Positions 46,611 to 54,713 of a DNA stretch of 64,000 nucleotides are shown in pieces. Position 1 is the stretch's first letter; every line of letters starts with the position of its first letter. Source of the stretch: an uncultured Pseudomonadota bacterium (GTDB lineage: Bacteria > Myxococcota_A > UBA9160 > PR03); NCBI GenBank assembly GCA_900696485.1, contig CAADGG010000033.1:48926-112925 (forward strand), read 5' to 3'. The notes beneath the pieces were generated by a model that worked only from the letters and a program-made list of their open reading frames with translations, did not search any database and had not been told where the DNA came from. The position numbers and the translations under genes were made by a program.

Positions 46611-47452
46611 TCCAGACCTTTCTCGACTCCTGGGCGCTGTTCCATACCACCTACCTGGCGGGGGGCGCGATCGCAGTCCTGTTGTCCCTGGTCGGTGTCT
46701 GGATCGTGGCGCGGGAACAGATCTTCCTCGGTGCCGCGATCGCACAAGCCTCCGCGCTCGGGATCGCCGCCTTGCTGTGGTTTACGGGGCTCGGCGCCGC
46801 GGCGAGCTGGCCGTGGCTCGAGTCTCGCGCGGCGGCCGATGCCTGCGCCGTCGCGGCGTCGGTGACGACCGCGCTGCTGACGGCCGCTCCGAGTGCACGC
46901 ACGGGCGCACGCGGCGAGGCGCGCACCGCCTGGATCTTCCTCGTCGCCGCCAGCCTTCCGATGTTGCTGCTCGCCCACAGTCCCCATGGCCTCGAGGAAG
47001 TCCATCGACTGATGTTCTCGACGCTGCTCGGCGCGGCGCCGGAGGAGCTGTGGAGCTTTGCCGGTCTCGCGCTGCTGACCGTCCTCGCCGTCTGGCGCTG
47101 GCACGACCGCTTGCGGCTGCTGGCCATGGATCCGGAGATGGCCGCAGCGGTGGGCATGCAGACAAGGCTCTGGACGCGCGTCATCGCGCTCTGGCTGGGC
47201 GTCGCGATCGGGCTCTCGATTCGGGTCTCCGGCCTGATCTACACATTCGGTTGTCTGGTGCTGCCGATGCTGGTCGCCCGCAACCTGTGCCGCGAGGTCC
47301 GGCCGATGCTCGTCGTCGCACCGCTCGTGGCCGCTTCCACCACGCTCGTCGCCTTCTTCTTCGCCAACCACACCGACGTCCCCCCCGCGCACGCCGCCGT
47401 CGCCCTCCTCTGCGCCCTCGTCCCCCTCACCTGGCCCCTCCGCAAAACTTGA
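46607..47452 (+). CDS. Second metal ABC transporter permease
   Basis: The 281-residue ABC-3 permease has eight or nine membrane segments and the family phrases WIVAREQIFLGAAIAQASALGIA and GLIYTFGCLVLPMLVARNLC. GTG at 46607 overlaps the ATPase stop. It completes the second importer. Two whole importers in tandem with alternate ribosomal proteins suggest different affinity or different zinc forms. Confidence 0.9.
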   Translation: MIQTFLDSWALFHTTYLAGGAIAVLLSLVGVWIVAREQIFLGAAIAQASALGIAALLWFTGLGAAASWPWLESRAAADACAVAASVTTALLTAAPSARTGARGEARTAWIFLVAASLPMLLLAHSPHGLEEVHRLMFSTLLGAAPEELWSFAGLALLTVLAVWRWHDRLRLLAMDPEMAAAVGMQTRLWTRVIALWLGVAIGLSIRVSGLIYTFGCLVLPMLVARNLCREVRPMLVVAPLVAASTTLVAFFFANHTDVPPAHAAVALLCALVPLTWPLRKT

Positions 47453-47456
47453 CATC

Positions 47457-47483
47457 GGGGTCGGGTTCGTTTCGTCAACTTTT
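47457..47483. repeat. Partial copy of the REP-like repeat
   Basis: GGGGTCGGGTTCGTTTCG followed by TCAACTTTT matches 30083-30109 with four differences in 27 bases. Only this arm is conserved here; a convincing second arm is not seen. It starts 5 bases after the permease stop. Confidence 0.5.
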
Positions 47484-47577
47484 GCCGAGGCGAAGGACGA
47501 GGCCCCGGTCGGCTCAGCTGTTCTACCGAGTGCGCCGATGAGGTCCCCGACCACGAACGGCCGTGGAGGGGGTTGCC

Positions 47578-47925
47578 GTGCCGCAACGGGTCGCCGCTGC
47601 GATCTCGTTCCTCATCGCCCTGTGCGTAGCTCCGCCGAACGCCCGCGCGCCCGACCCGGCGCCGCGGGCCGGGTGGGATCTGTTCGCGGGCGAGCGCGTC
47701 CTCGCCGGGCTCGAAGCCGATGCGTGGTTTGCCCCCCATGCCGGGTCGGCTCTGCCCGACGCCCGCGCCCACGCCCCGCTCGCGACGCCGGAGCCGGGTT
47801 CCTCGCTGCTCCTCGCGCTCGGTCTCGCGCTCCTTGCCCGTCCCGTTTCGCGTCACGCGCGCGAGCGCGGCGCTCAGTCGGCGAGCCATTCCCGGGCGAC
47901 GGCACGCGGCGAACTCCCGGCCTGA
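47578..47925 (+). CDS. Small PEP-CTERM-anchored exported protein
   Basis: From the GTG at 47578 (GGAGGGGG site) the product has 115 residues: a signal peptide (AAAISFLIALCVAPPNARA), a short mature part, and the C-terminal signal TPEPGSSLLLALGLALLARPVSRHARERG. That is a PEP motif, hydrophobic helix and Arg-rich end, the substrate signature of exosortase (EpsH/XrtA-type). The last 24 residues extend past the usual end and overlap the convergent opuB 3' end by 52 bases. No exosortase gene is in the window. Confidence 0.6.
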   Translation: MPQRVAAAISFLIALCVAPPNARAPDPAPRAGWDLFAGERVLAGLEADAWFAPHAGSALPDARAHAPLATPEPGSSLLLALGLALLARPVSRHARERGAQSASHSRATARGELPA

Positions 47926-49418
47926 TCGACGAGTCCGTTGAGGCGCCGCATGGCGTCCGCATCGATCGTGCCCTCGAGCCGCCGCAGCGCCTCCAGGATC
48001 TCGGGCCGCTCGCGGGCGAGACGGGGCCCGACCAGGACGACCGCATCGTAGGGCGGAATCACGCCGCGTTCCTCGCGCAGCACCACGAGATCGAGAGCCG
48101 CGATGCGTCCGTCGCTGGAAAACGCGCTGATGACATCGACCTGGCCGCGGGCCAGCGCCTGGTACATCAGCGAGGGGTCCATACTGCGGGTCGCACGAAA
48201 CGAGAGCCCGTAGCTCGCGGTGAGCGCCCGCCACTCGGGCCGGGCGAGGAACTCGTAGTCGGTGCCGAGCTCGAGCTGCGGTGCGACACGCGCGAGCTCG
48301 GCGACACGCGTGATGCCGAGTTCACGCGCGGAGGCGGCGCGCATCGCCAGCGCATACGCATTCTCGAAGCCGAGCGCCGCGGCCACCTCGATCCCGTACT
48401 GTTCACGAAGCGCGGCCCGGAGTTCGGCCAGCATCGCCTCGCGCGGCGGATTCGGTCCACGGCGGTTCAGGACCGTCGTCCACAGCGTGCCGGTGTAGTC
48501 GACGTAGACGTCGACCTCATCGGCCCGCAGGGCGTCGAAGAGCACGGTCGACCCGAGCGAAGCCAGGACCTGCGTCGAGGCGCCTGGCGCCTCGCGGTCG
48601 ATCCACCCGGCCAGGATCTCGGCGAGCACGTACTGCTCGGTGAAGTTCTTGGCGCCGATCACGATGGGCGCCTCTCCTCCCCCGCTGCGATCGCTTCCGA
48701 ACGGCACGGCGGCGAGCAGCGCCAGGCCCGCGAGGGCAGCCAGCCCGCCGAGCAAGGATCCGCGTCGACGTCTCGCGAGGCCCCGCTCGACGAGGCGGAT
48801 CGTTCGCTCGAGGACGATCGCCAGGGCCCCGGCCGCGAAGCAGCCGACCGACACCGTCGCGTAGTTCCGCGTCTGCAGACCGCTGAAGATGAAGTGCCCG
48901 AGACTGGGAGCGCCGACGGCCGTCGCCAGGGTCGCCGTCCCCACGACCCAGACCGCTGCGGTCCGCAGTCCGGCCACCATCACCGGCAGCGCCAGCGGGA
49001 ACTCCACACGCCACAGTCGCTGCCGATCGGTCATGCCCATGGCCGTCGCGGCTTCGCGTACCGCGGGATCGACGCCGGCGAGTCCCGTCACGGTGTTCTG
49101 CAGGATCGGGAGGGTGCCGTAGAGCGTCAGGGCCAGCAGCGCGGGTCCCCGGCCGATGGCCGCGATCTCGATGCCCCACACGCGGGCGCTCCAGCCGCCG
49201 ATCGTCGCCAGCAGCGGCACCATGAACGCCAGCAACGCGAGGCTCGGGATGGTCTGCAACGCGCCGGCCGTCCCGAGCACGGTCGGTGCGAGACGCGGCC
49301 GCCGGCTCGCCCAGATGCCGAGTGGCATGCTGACGCCGGCCGCCAACGCCAACGCCCACAGCGAAAGCTGCAGATGCGCGGCGCTATAGGCCGGCAGATC
49401 GACGAGCCACTCACGCAT
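47874..49418 (-). CDS. Glycine-betaine/choline ABC transporter permease fused to its binding protein
   Basis: The product has about 514 residues. Residues 1-215 are an OpuBB/ProW-like permease with five or six membrane helices and the EAA loop (VREAATAMGMTDRQRLWRVEFPLALPVM). Residues 240-514 are an OpuBC-type quaternary-amine binding protein (IVIGAKNFTEQYVLAEIL, DVYVDYTGTLWTTVL, VISAFSSDGRIA). Fusions of this type place the binding domain on the outer face of the membrane. The ATG at 49418 overlaps the ATPase stop. It imports osmoprotectants such as glycine betaine, choline or carnitine. Confidence 0.92.
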   Translation of the reverse strand: MREWLVDLPAYSAAHLQLSLWALALAAGVSMPLGIWASRRPRLAPTVLGTAGALQTIPSLALLAFMVPLLATIGGWSARVWGIEIAAIGRGPALLALTLYGTLPILQNTVTGLAGVDPAVREAATAMGMTDRQRLWRVEFPLALPVMVAGLRTAAVWVVGTATLATAVGAPSLGHFIFSGLQTRNYATVSVGCFAAGALAIVLERTIRLVERGLARRRRGSLLGGLAALAGLALLAAVPFGSDRSGGGEAPIVIGAKNFTEQYVLAEILAGWIDREAPGASTQVLASLGSTVLFDALRADEVDVYVDYTGTLWTTVLNRRGPNPPREAMLAELRAALREQYGIEVAAALGFENAYALAMRAASARELGITRVAELARVAPQLELGTDYEFLARPEWRALTASYGLSFRATRSMDPSLMYQALARGQVDVISAFSSDGRIAALDLVVLREERGVIPPYDAVVLVGPRLARERPEILEALRRLEGTIDADAMRRLNGLVDQAGSSPRAVAREWLAD

Positions 49419-50179
49419 CAAGCACGGCCCGCGAGGAGCGGTTCCAGCGCGGCGGCCTGCCGCCGCGGCGTCGCCAGGAGTTGCACCACGACATCGGTTG
49501 CAGGCGCCCGCAGCAGCCTCTGCGGCGCATCGATCTGGACCAGCCGGCCGTGATCGAGCACGGCGATCCGGTCGGCCAGGCGCAGCGCTTCCACCATGTC
49601 ATGCGTCACGAAAAGCGTCGTGATTCCGAGTTCTCGGCGAATCTCTTGAAAGCGTTGCTGGAGGGTTTCCCGGGTGATCGGGTCGAGCGCGCCGAATGGC
49701 TCGTCCATCAGCAGGACGTCGGGCTCGCCGGCGAGCGCCCGCGCGATGCCGACGCGCTGCTGCTGGCCGCCCGACAGCTCCGCAGGGGCTCGTGGCCCGA
49801 GTTCGGCGGGGAGTTCGAGCCAGGACAGCAGATCTGCGACGCGCCGTCGGATCCGTGTCGCGTCCCAACCGAGTAGCGACGGGACCACGCCCACGTTCTC
49901 GGCGACGCTGAGGTGCGGAAACAGACCGATCTGCTGGAAGCAGTATCCGATCCCGCGGCGTAGCGCGGGACCCGACACACCGGATACGTCACGGCCCGCC
50001 ACGCGTACGATCCCGGTCGTCGGCTCGATCAACCGGTTCACCATCTTGAGCGTCGTCGTCTTGCCGGAGCCGGAGGCGCCGACCAGCGCGACCAGTTCCC
50101 CGGGCGCCACCTGCAGCGACACGTCCTCGACGGCGATCCGATCGCCGTAGCGGCGTCCCACAGCCACCAGTTCGATCAC
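49418..50179 (-). CDS. Glycine-betaine ABC transporter ATP-binding protein (OpuA/OpuCA family)
   Basis: The 253-residue ATPase has Walker A GASGSGKTT near 34-42, CFQQIGLFPHLSV, signature LSGGQQQR, Walker B VLLMDEPFGALD and the VTHDMVEAL switch. PITRETLQQRF is characteristic of osmoprotectant uptake ATPases. The C-terminal CBS tandem of ProV/OpuAA is missing, as in OpuCA-short forms. The GTG start at 50179 is about 155 bases from the divergent HAD gene. Confidence 0.92.
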   Translation of the reverse strand: MIELVAVGRRYGDRIAVEDVSLQVAPGELVALVGASGSGKTTTLKMVNRLIEPTTGIVRVAGRDVSGVSGPALRRGIGYCFQQIGLFPHLSVAENVGVVPSLLGWDATRIRRRVADLLSWLELPAELGPRAPAELSGGQQQRVGIARALAGEPDVLLMDEPFGALDPITRETLQQRFQEIRRELGITTLFVTHDMVEALRLADRIAVLDHGRLVQIDAPQRLLRAPATDVVVQLLATPRRQAAALEPLLAGRA

Positions 50180-50335
50180 GCGGACTCCTCGCCTGTGGCC
50201 ATGCTAAGCCGCCTTGCCCGCTCGTGCGAAGCTCGGCAAGATCCGCTCGATGCAAAGCCACGTTTCGACTCGGCGGCGACCTCGCTCCGGTCCGGGCGCC
50301 GGCATCGACCGTGACCCGCTCCCGGATGCGCGGCC

Positions 50336-51103
50336 GTGATCCGGGCCGTCCTCTTCGACCTGTTCGACACGCTGGTCGATCTGCCCTGGACCGAACTCCC
50401 CCGGCACCGGGTCGGCGGACGCTCGATTCCGACGACGGCCGGCGTGATCCACGCCGCCCTCCGCCGCCATGCCGAGGTGGACTTCGAGACCTTCGCGAAG
50501 GCCTTGGCCGACGTCGACCGGCTTCGAGGCCTGGAACGGGCGGCGGAGGGGCACGAGTTTCCTACACTCGAACGTTTCGCCCGGCTGCTGTCCCGACTGG
50601 CGATCCCGGATCCCGCTGGAGTGCTGGCTGGCGAGCTGACGGAGGCCCACATGGGCGTCCTGGTCGGATTGGCGCGGGCGCCGGCTCACCATGCGGCGCT
50701 GCTCACGACGTTGCGCAGGCGCGTGCGCCTCGGTCTGTGTTCCAACTGGAGCTGGACGCCCTCCGCGCTGGCGATCCTGGAGAATACGAGGTTGCGCGAG
50801 TCCTTCGATGCACTCGCGATCTCCCACGACGTCGGACTCCGCAAACCCCGGCCCGAGATCTTCCGCGCCGCGCTTTCGCAACTCGGTGTGGAACCCCACG
50901 AGGCGCTGCACGTCGGCGACAATCTGGCCGCCGATGTCGTCGGGGCGGCCGCGCTGGGCATCGGGACGGTCTGGCTGACGCGCCGCGTCCCGGACCTCGC
51001 CGCCGCCCGTGCCCGCACGCCGGAGGCCCGACCGGACTGGACGATCAGCGACCTCGCCGAACTCGATGCGATCCTCGCCGGCGACGCCGGGACTCAGCGC
51101 TGA
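50336..51103 (+). CDS. HAD-superfamily hydrolase, subclass IA
   Basis: The 255-residue protein has motif I LFDLFDTLV with Asp8 and Asp12 positions (DxFDT form), motif II LCSNWSW, motif III Lys in LRKPRPEIF and motif IV HVGDNLAADVVGA. It is a 2-haloacid-dehalogenase/phosphatase-like enzyme with a helical cap. The start GTG has only a weak ribosome site. Its 3' end overlaps the convergent esterase by 10 bases. Substrate unknown. Confidence 0.85.
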   Translation: MIRAVLFDLFDTLVDLPWTELPRHRVGGRSIPTTAGVIHAALRRHAEVDFETFAKALADVDRLRGLERAAEGHEFPTLERFARLLSRLAIPDPAGVLAGELTEAHMGVLVGLARAPAHHAALLTTLRRRVRLGLCSNWSWTPSALAILENTRLRESFDALAISHDVGLRKPRPEIFRAALSQLGVEPHEALHVGDNLAADVVGAAALGIGTVWLTRRVPDLAAARARTPEARPDWTISDLAELDAILAGDAGTQR

Positions 51104-52152
51104 GGGAGCGCGAGAGACGGGTCGAACCAGCGCAGGATCGCGTCGTTCGCTTCGCGGGGATAGGCATGGGACAGGTCTTCGATCTCGAGATACGTGAGCT
51201 CGGCGCCGGCCCGCGTGAGGGCATCCCGAGCCTGGTGGGCGAGCGCGATCGGGAACAACCAGTCGCGAGCTCCGTGCACCTGGAGGATCCGGCGCGCCGC
51301 GGCACGCTGGAGATTTCCGAGCGGGCCGTTCAGGGGATGCAAGACGCCCGCGACGGGCGCCAGGGCGGTGTACGGGGCCTCGTCGGCGAGGCCTGCGAGC
51401 AGCGCAAAGGTGGCGCCGTCGGAGAGCCCCGTCAGCAGGATGCGCGCGCGGTCTACCGGCCAACGGGCACAGACCCACGAAACCATCGAGCGCAGGCGCA
51501 GGGCATCGACAGACGGGGTCGCCAGGGACCACGTGCTGCCGACGGAGGTCGGCGCGAGGACCAGGAACCCGCGCCCGCGCGCTTCGCGAAGCCAGCTCCA
51601 CAGGAAGTCGCGCCCGTGGCCGAAGCCGCCGTGCAGGGCGATGACGAGGGGTCGGGGAGCCGGACCGGCGAGCCACTCCGGCACGTACAGCGAGAAGCCG
51701 CCGCGCGCATCGGGGCTCTCCTCTAGGCCGGCGCAGTGCAGACCCCCACCGGCGCCGAACGACGGCGGCGAGTCCGGGTCGAGCTGCGCGAGTCGCTCGT
51801 GGAAGGCGGGCTCGACGAAGTGGCGACCGATCGGTGGCAATACGCAGCGCAGCGGATAGAGCGCTTCTTGGGCGCGGCAGTGTCGGCGCAGGCAATCGAG
51901 AAGCCGCGCGACGGCCTGCGTCGAAGGGCCCGCATCGAGGAACAGCCGCTGCGCAGCGAGGAGTTCGTCCGCACCGGCCGCGAGTTGTTCGTGGAAGGGC
52001 TCGAGACCCTTCGGCACGTCGACGCGACGGAACGCGGCGAGGCCCTGCTCGAGGCGATCTCGAAGCGGCGTCAGATGCGCGCGGAGGGCCGCCAGATCGG
52101 GCGGGTGCAGCCGGCGCTCGACCGCCTCGAGGCCGTGCAGCCCGGCCAGCAC
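51094..52152 (-). CDS. Alpha/beta-hydrolase (phospholipase/carboxylesterase-like), 5' end probably frameshifted
   Basis: The open frame gives 352 residues. A helical N-terminal region (1-150) precedes a hydrolase domain with PLVIALHGGFGHGRDF, the nucleophile in LTGLSDGATFAL near 250, a VHGARDWLFP acid loop and the His in LSHAYP. Upstream, an ATG at 52220 overlaps the previous gene's stop (ATGA) and opens a frame reading MSASNAETMPADYAQALAA that joins this one smoothly if one base is added in the 7-base C run at 52155-52161. The true start is thus probably 52220. The enzyme follows a CoA-transferase gene. Confidence 0.75.
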   Translation of the reverse strand: MLAGLHGLEAVERRLHPPDLAALRAHLTPLRDRLEQGLAAFRRVDVPKGLEPFHEQLAAGADELLAAQRLFLDAGPSTQAVARLLDCLRRHCRAQEALYPLRCVLPPIGRHFVEPAFHERLAQLDPDSPPSFGAGGGLHCAGLEESPDARGGFSLYVPEWLAGPAPRPLVIALHGGFGHGRDFLWSWLREARGRGFLVLAPTSVGSTWSLATPSVDALRLRSMVSWVCARWPVDRARILLTGLSDGATFALLAGLADEAPYTALAPVAGVLHPLNGPLGNLQRAAARRILQVHGARDWLFPIALAHQARDALTRAGAELTYLEIEDLSHAYPREANDAILRWFDPSLALPQR

Positions 52153-52216
52153 GGCCCCCCCGTTGCGGCGAGCGCCTGCGCGTAGTCGGCCGGCATCGTC
52201 TCCGCGTTCGAGGCGC

Positions 52217-53521
52217 TCATTCGGCCGGAATCCCCGGTAGCTCGTGCTGCCTCGTACGCAGCGCCTCGCGCACGGCGGGATGGGCGATCCCGATCAGCGC
52301 CCGGGCCCGCTCCCCCGCCGTGCGGCCCGCGAGTTCGGCGGCGCCGTACTCCGTCACGATCACGTCGACCTGGTGGCGCGGGGTCGTGATACAGGTTCCG
52401 GCGGCAAAGACGCTTGCGATCCGGGACACCCGACCCGCCGGTGTGTTGGCGAACGAAGGCAGGCAGATCAGCGAGCGTCCCCCCTCCGAGAATGCCGCTC
52501 CGGTCACGAAGTCCTCGTGTCCGCCGATCCCGGAGTACTCCTTTTCGCCGATGCGATCGGCCACGATCTGGCCCATCAGGTCGACGGAGAGCGCGCCGTT
52601 GATCGAAATCATTCGGCGATTGCGCGCGATCAACCCCGGCTCGTTGGTCTGATCGACCGGCAGGAAACGCACCGACTCGTTGCCGTCGAGCCAGTCGTAG
52701 AGCGCCCGCGTCCCGAAGGCGAAGGTGGCGATCGAGAACCCGTCGAAGGACCCCTTGCGGTTGCTGACCTTGCCGGCTGCGTACAGCCGCATCAGACCGT
52801 CGGTGAACATCTCCGTGTGGATGCCGTAGTCCCCGCCATCGCCGTCGGCGAGCAATCGGGCGATCTGGTTGGGGACGGCGCCGATGCCCGTCTGCAGCGT
52901 CGCACCGTCGGGGATGAAGCGGCGGGCATTCTCGGCGATCTGTCGTTCCACGGCATCCGGCTCGGCCTCGGGAAGCGTGACGATGTCGCGGTCGCTCTCG
53001 ACCAGCACGTCGACATCATCGACGTGCAGGGCGTGACGATGCTCGGGCAGGAGGCCGCACGTGCGGGGCAGCTTGGGATTGGCCTCGACGATCAGCAGGC
53101 GCTCGGGGTCGCGTCCGCAGCGGCGCAGCTCCTCGACGGTGGCGCCGGCGTGCAGGGACAGCGACAGCCAGCCTTCGGCATCGGGAGGCGCGACGGCGGT
53201 CGCCATGACCCGCGGCGCCATCGTGCGTGCGAGATTGGCGAACCGGCGGAAGTCCGCGGGAACGAAGTGGACCTCGTGCCCACCGGCGCGCAGCAACCGC
53301 TCGACCGGCCCGAAGAATCCCGAGAGCATCTTGACTCCCTTGCGCGTGAACAGCGGATAGAAGTCGATCAGCAGCGCCGCAAAGACCGACAGGCTCTGCC
53401 AGTCGTCGCGCTCGGACAGCGCGTGCAGGAACGCTCCGGGCTGTCCCGGTCCGAGCGGCACGGCCAGCGTATCGTCGGGTCGCAGCCGTGCAGCCGCCTC
53501 GGCCTGGGTGAGCACCCGCAT
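52217..53521 (-). CDS. Acetyl-CoA hydrolase/transferase family protein (4-hydroxybutyrate CoA-transferase-like)
   Basis: The ATG at 53521 is preceded by AGGAGGAG and gives 434 residues. The family I CoA-transferase pattern is clear: QTGIGAVPNQIA, the catalytic Glu in YGIHTEMFTDG near 238-248, GALSVDLMGQIV, SGIGGHEDFV and the final TEYGAAELAGRT. It moves CoA between acetyl-CoA and a short carboxylic acid or hydrolyses acyl-CoA. Coupling (ATGA) to an esterase suggests a short catabolic operon. Confidence 0.92.
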   Translation of the reverse strand: MRVLTQAEAAARLRPDDTLAVPLGPGQPGAFLHALSERDDWQSLSVFAALLIDFYPLFTRKGVKMLSGFFGPVERLLRAGGHEVHFVPADFRRFANLARTMAPRVMATAVAPPDAEGWLSLSLHAGATVEELRRCGRDPERLLIVEANPKLPRTCGLLPEHRHALHVDDVDVLVESDRDIVTLPEAEPDAVERQIAENARRFIPDGATLQTGIGAVPNQIARLLADGDGGDYGIHTEMFTDGLMRLYAAGKVSNRKGSFDGFSIATFAFGTRALYDWLDGNESVRFLPVDQTNEPGLIARNRRMISINGALSVDLMGQIVADRIGEKEYSGIGGHEDFVTGAAFSEGGRSLICLPSFANTPAGRVSRIASVFAAGTCITTPRHQVDVIVTEYGAAELAGRTAGERARALIGIAHPAVREALRTRQHELPGIPAE

Positions 53522-53705
53522 CTCGCTCCTCCTTGCGATCGGTTGTTCGCGGCCGCGCGGGCCGTCGACAGCGGGCCCGGTGCTTCGGGCCCGGCCGCGG
53601 AGTTTCCGCTCCCGGGCCGCCCCCGGCAATCGTCCACCCGACCTTCGAGACCCGCGGCTTTCGGGACTCCGCCGGGCGGCTATTCTCCGCCCCCCGGAGG
53701 TTCCC

Positions 53706-54419
53706 ATGAGTCATCGCAGCCCGTTCCTTGCCGCGGCGCTCCTCGCATCCTCGCTGACCGCCATGCCCGCCCTCGCGCAGACGGCGCCCGGCACCGACGA
53801 GGAGAAGATTTTCTATGCGCTCGGCCTGAGCGTGGCCCGCAGTCTCGAGTCCTTCCAGCTGACGCCGGCTGAACTCGAGTTCGTCGTGGCCGGCCTGCGC
53901 GATCAGATCGGCGCCAAGCCGGCGCAGGTCGATCTCGAGGAGTTCGGCCCCCGCATCCGCACGCTGGCCGAGGCCCGCACGGCGGCAGCCGCCGCCGAGG
54001 AAAAGGTGGCCGGGCAGGAATTCCTGGCCCGCGAAGCCGCGGCGCCGGGCGCCGTGAAGGCCGAGTCGGGTCTCGTCAAGCGCGTCCTCCAGGAAGGCAG
54101 CGGCGCGTCGCCGAAGGCGGACGACATGGTAAAGGTCCACTACGAAGGAACGCTGCGCGACGGGAAGGTCTTCGACAGCTCGGCGAAGCATGGACAGCCT
54201 GCCCAGTTCCGACTCGGCGGTGTGATCCCGTGCTGGACCGAGGCCCTCCAGACGATGAAGGTCGGGGAGAAAGCCCGCATCACCTGCCCTGCCGAACTGG
54301 CCTACGGTGACCGTGGCTTCCCGGGCTCGATTCCGGCCGGTGCGACGCTCGCGTTCGACGTGGAGCTGCTCGAGATCCTGGCGCCGGAGGCCGCAACCCC
54401 CGCGCCGGTTCAGCCCTAG
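53706..54419 (+). CDS. FKBP-type peptidyl-prolyl isomerase, FkpA/Mip-like, periplasmic
   Basis: The 237-residue protein has a signal peptide (FLAAALLASSLTAMPALAQ), an N-terminal helical dimerisation domain (residues 30-120) and an FKBP domain (130-228) with VKVHYEGTLRDGKVFDSS, GVIPCWTEALQTMKVGEKA and the CPAELAYGDRG-IPAGATL-FDVELLEI signature. It folds exported proteins by proline isomerisation. A GGAGG site precedes the ATG. The stop TAG is the first part of the CTAG at the left edge of the mobile element. Confidence 0.93.
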   Translation: MSHRSPFLAAALLASSLTAMPALAQTAPGTDEEKIFYALGLSVARSLESFQLTPAELEFVVAGLRDQIGAKPAQVDLEEFGPRIRTLAEARTAAAAAEEKVAGQEFLAREAAAPGAVKAESGLVKRVLQEGSGASPKADDMVKVHYEGTLRDGKVFDSSAKHGQPAQFRLGGVIPCWTEALQTMKVGEKARITCPAELAYGDRGFPGSIPAGATLAFDVELLEILAPEAATPAPVQP

Positions 54420-54614
54420 TGTCCTGTCTCAGAAGTTCGCCTGCATTCGATCGCGTCTCCGGGCCGCTCGCCGCGTTGCGCTCCCTCGCCGTAGCGACGG
54501 GCTATGCCTCGGTCGCGCGCCTTGCGAGCGGCCCGAAGACGCGATCTCGGTGCACGCCCAGCCACGAGGAACGCCCTGAGATCTCGACGGCGAACTTCTG
54601 AGACAGGACACTAG
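54416..54614. mobile_element. MITE-like palindromic element flanked by CTAG
   Basis: This 199 bp segment has perfect 26 bp inverted ends, CTAGTGTCCTGTCTCAGAAG followed by TTCGCC, at 54416-54441 and 54589-54614. Internal parts are also inverted (GATCGCGTCT and GGGCCGCTCGC with their complements), so nearly the whole element folds into a long hairpin. It encodes no protein. CTAG at both edges may be a target duplication. It abuts the stop codon of the FKBP gene. A second copy, in reverse orientation, starts at 63874. The mobilising transposase is not in the window. Confidence 0.85.
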
Positions 54615-54713
54615 CGGGCTGCGGACGGAAACCGGACGCGGTCGGTCGTCACGCGAGCGGCTCCTCTGGCGACGCGGCGAACGCGAGCGGGAGGGCGGTC
54701 ATCGGCGGAGTCG

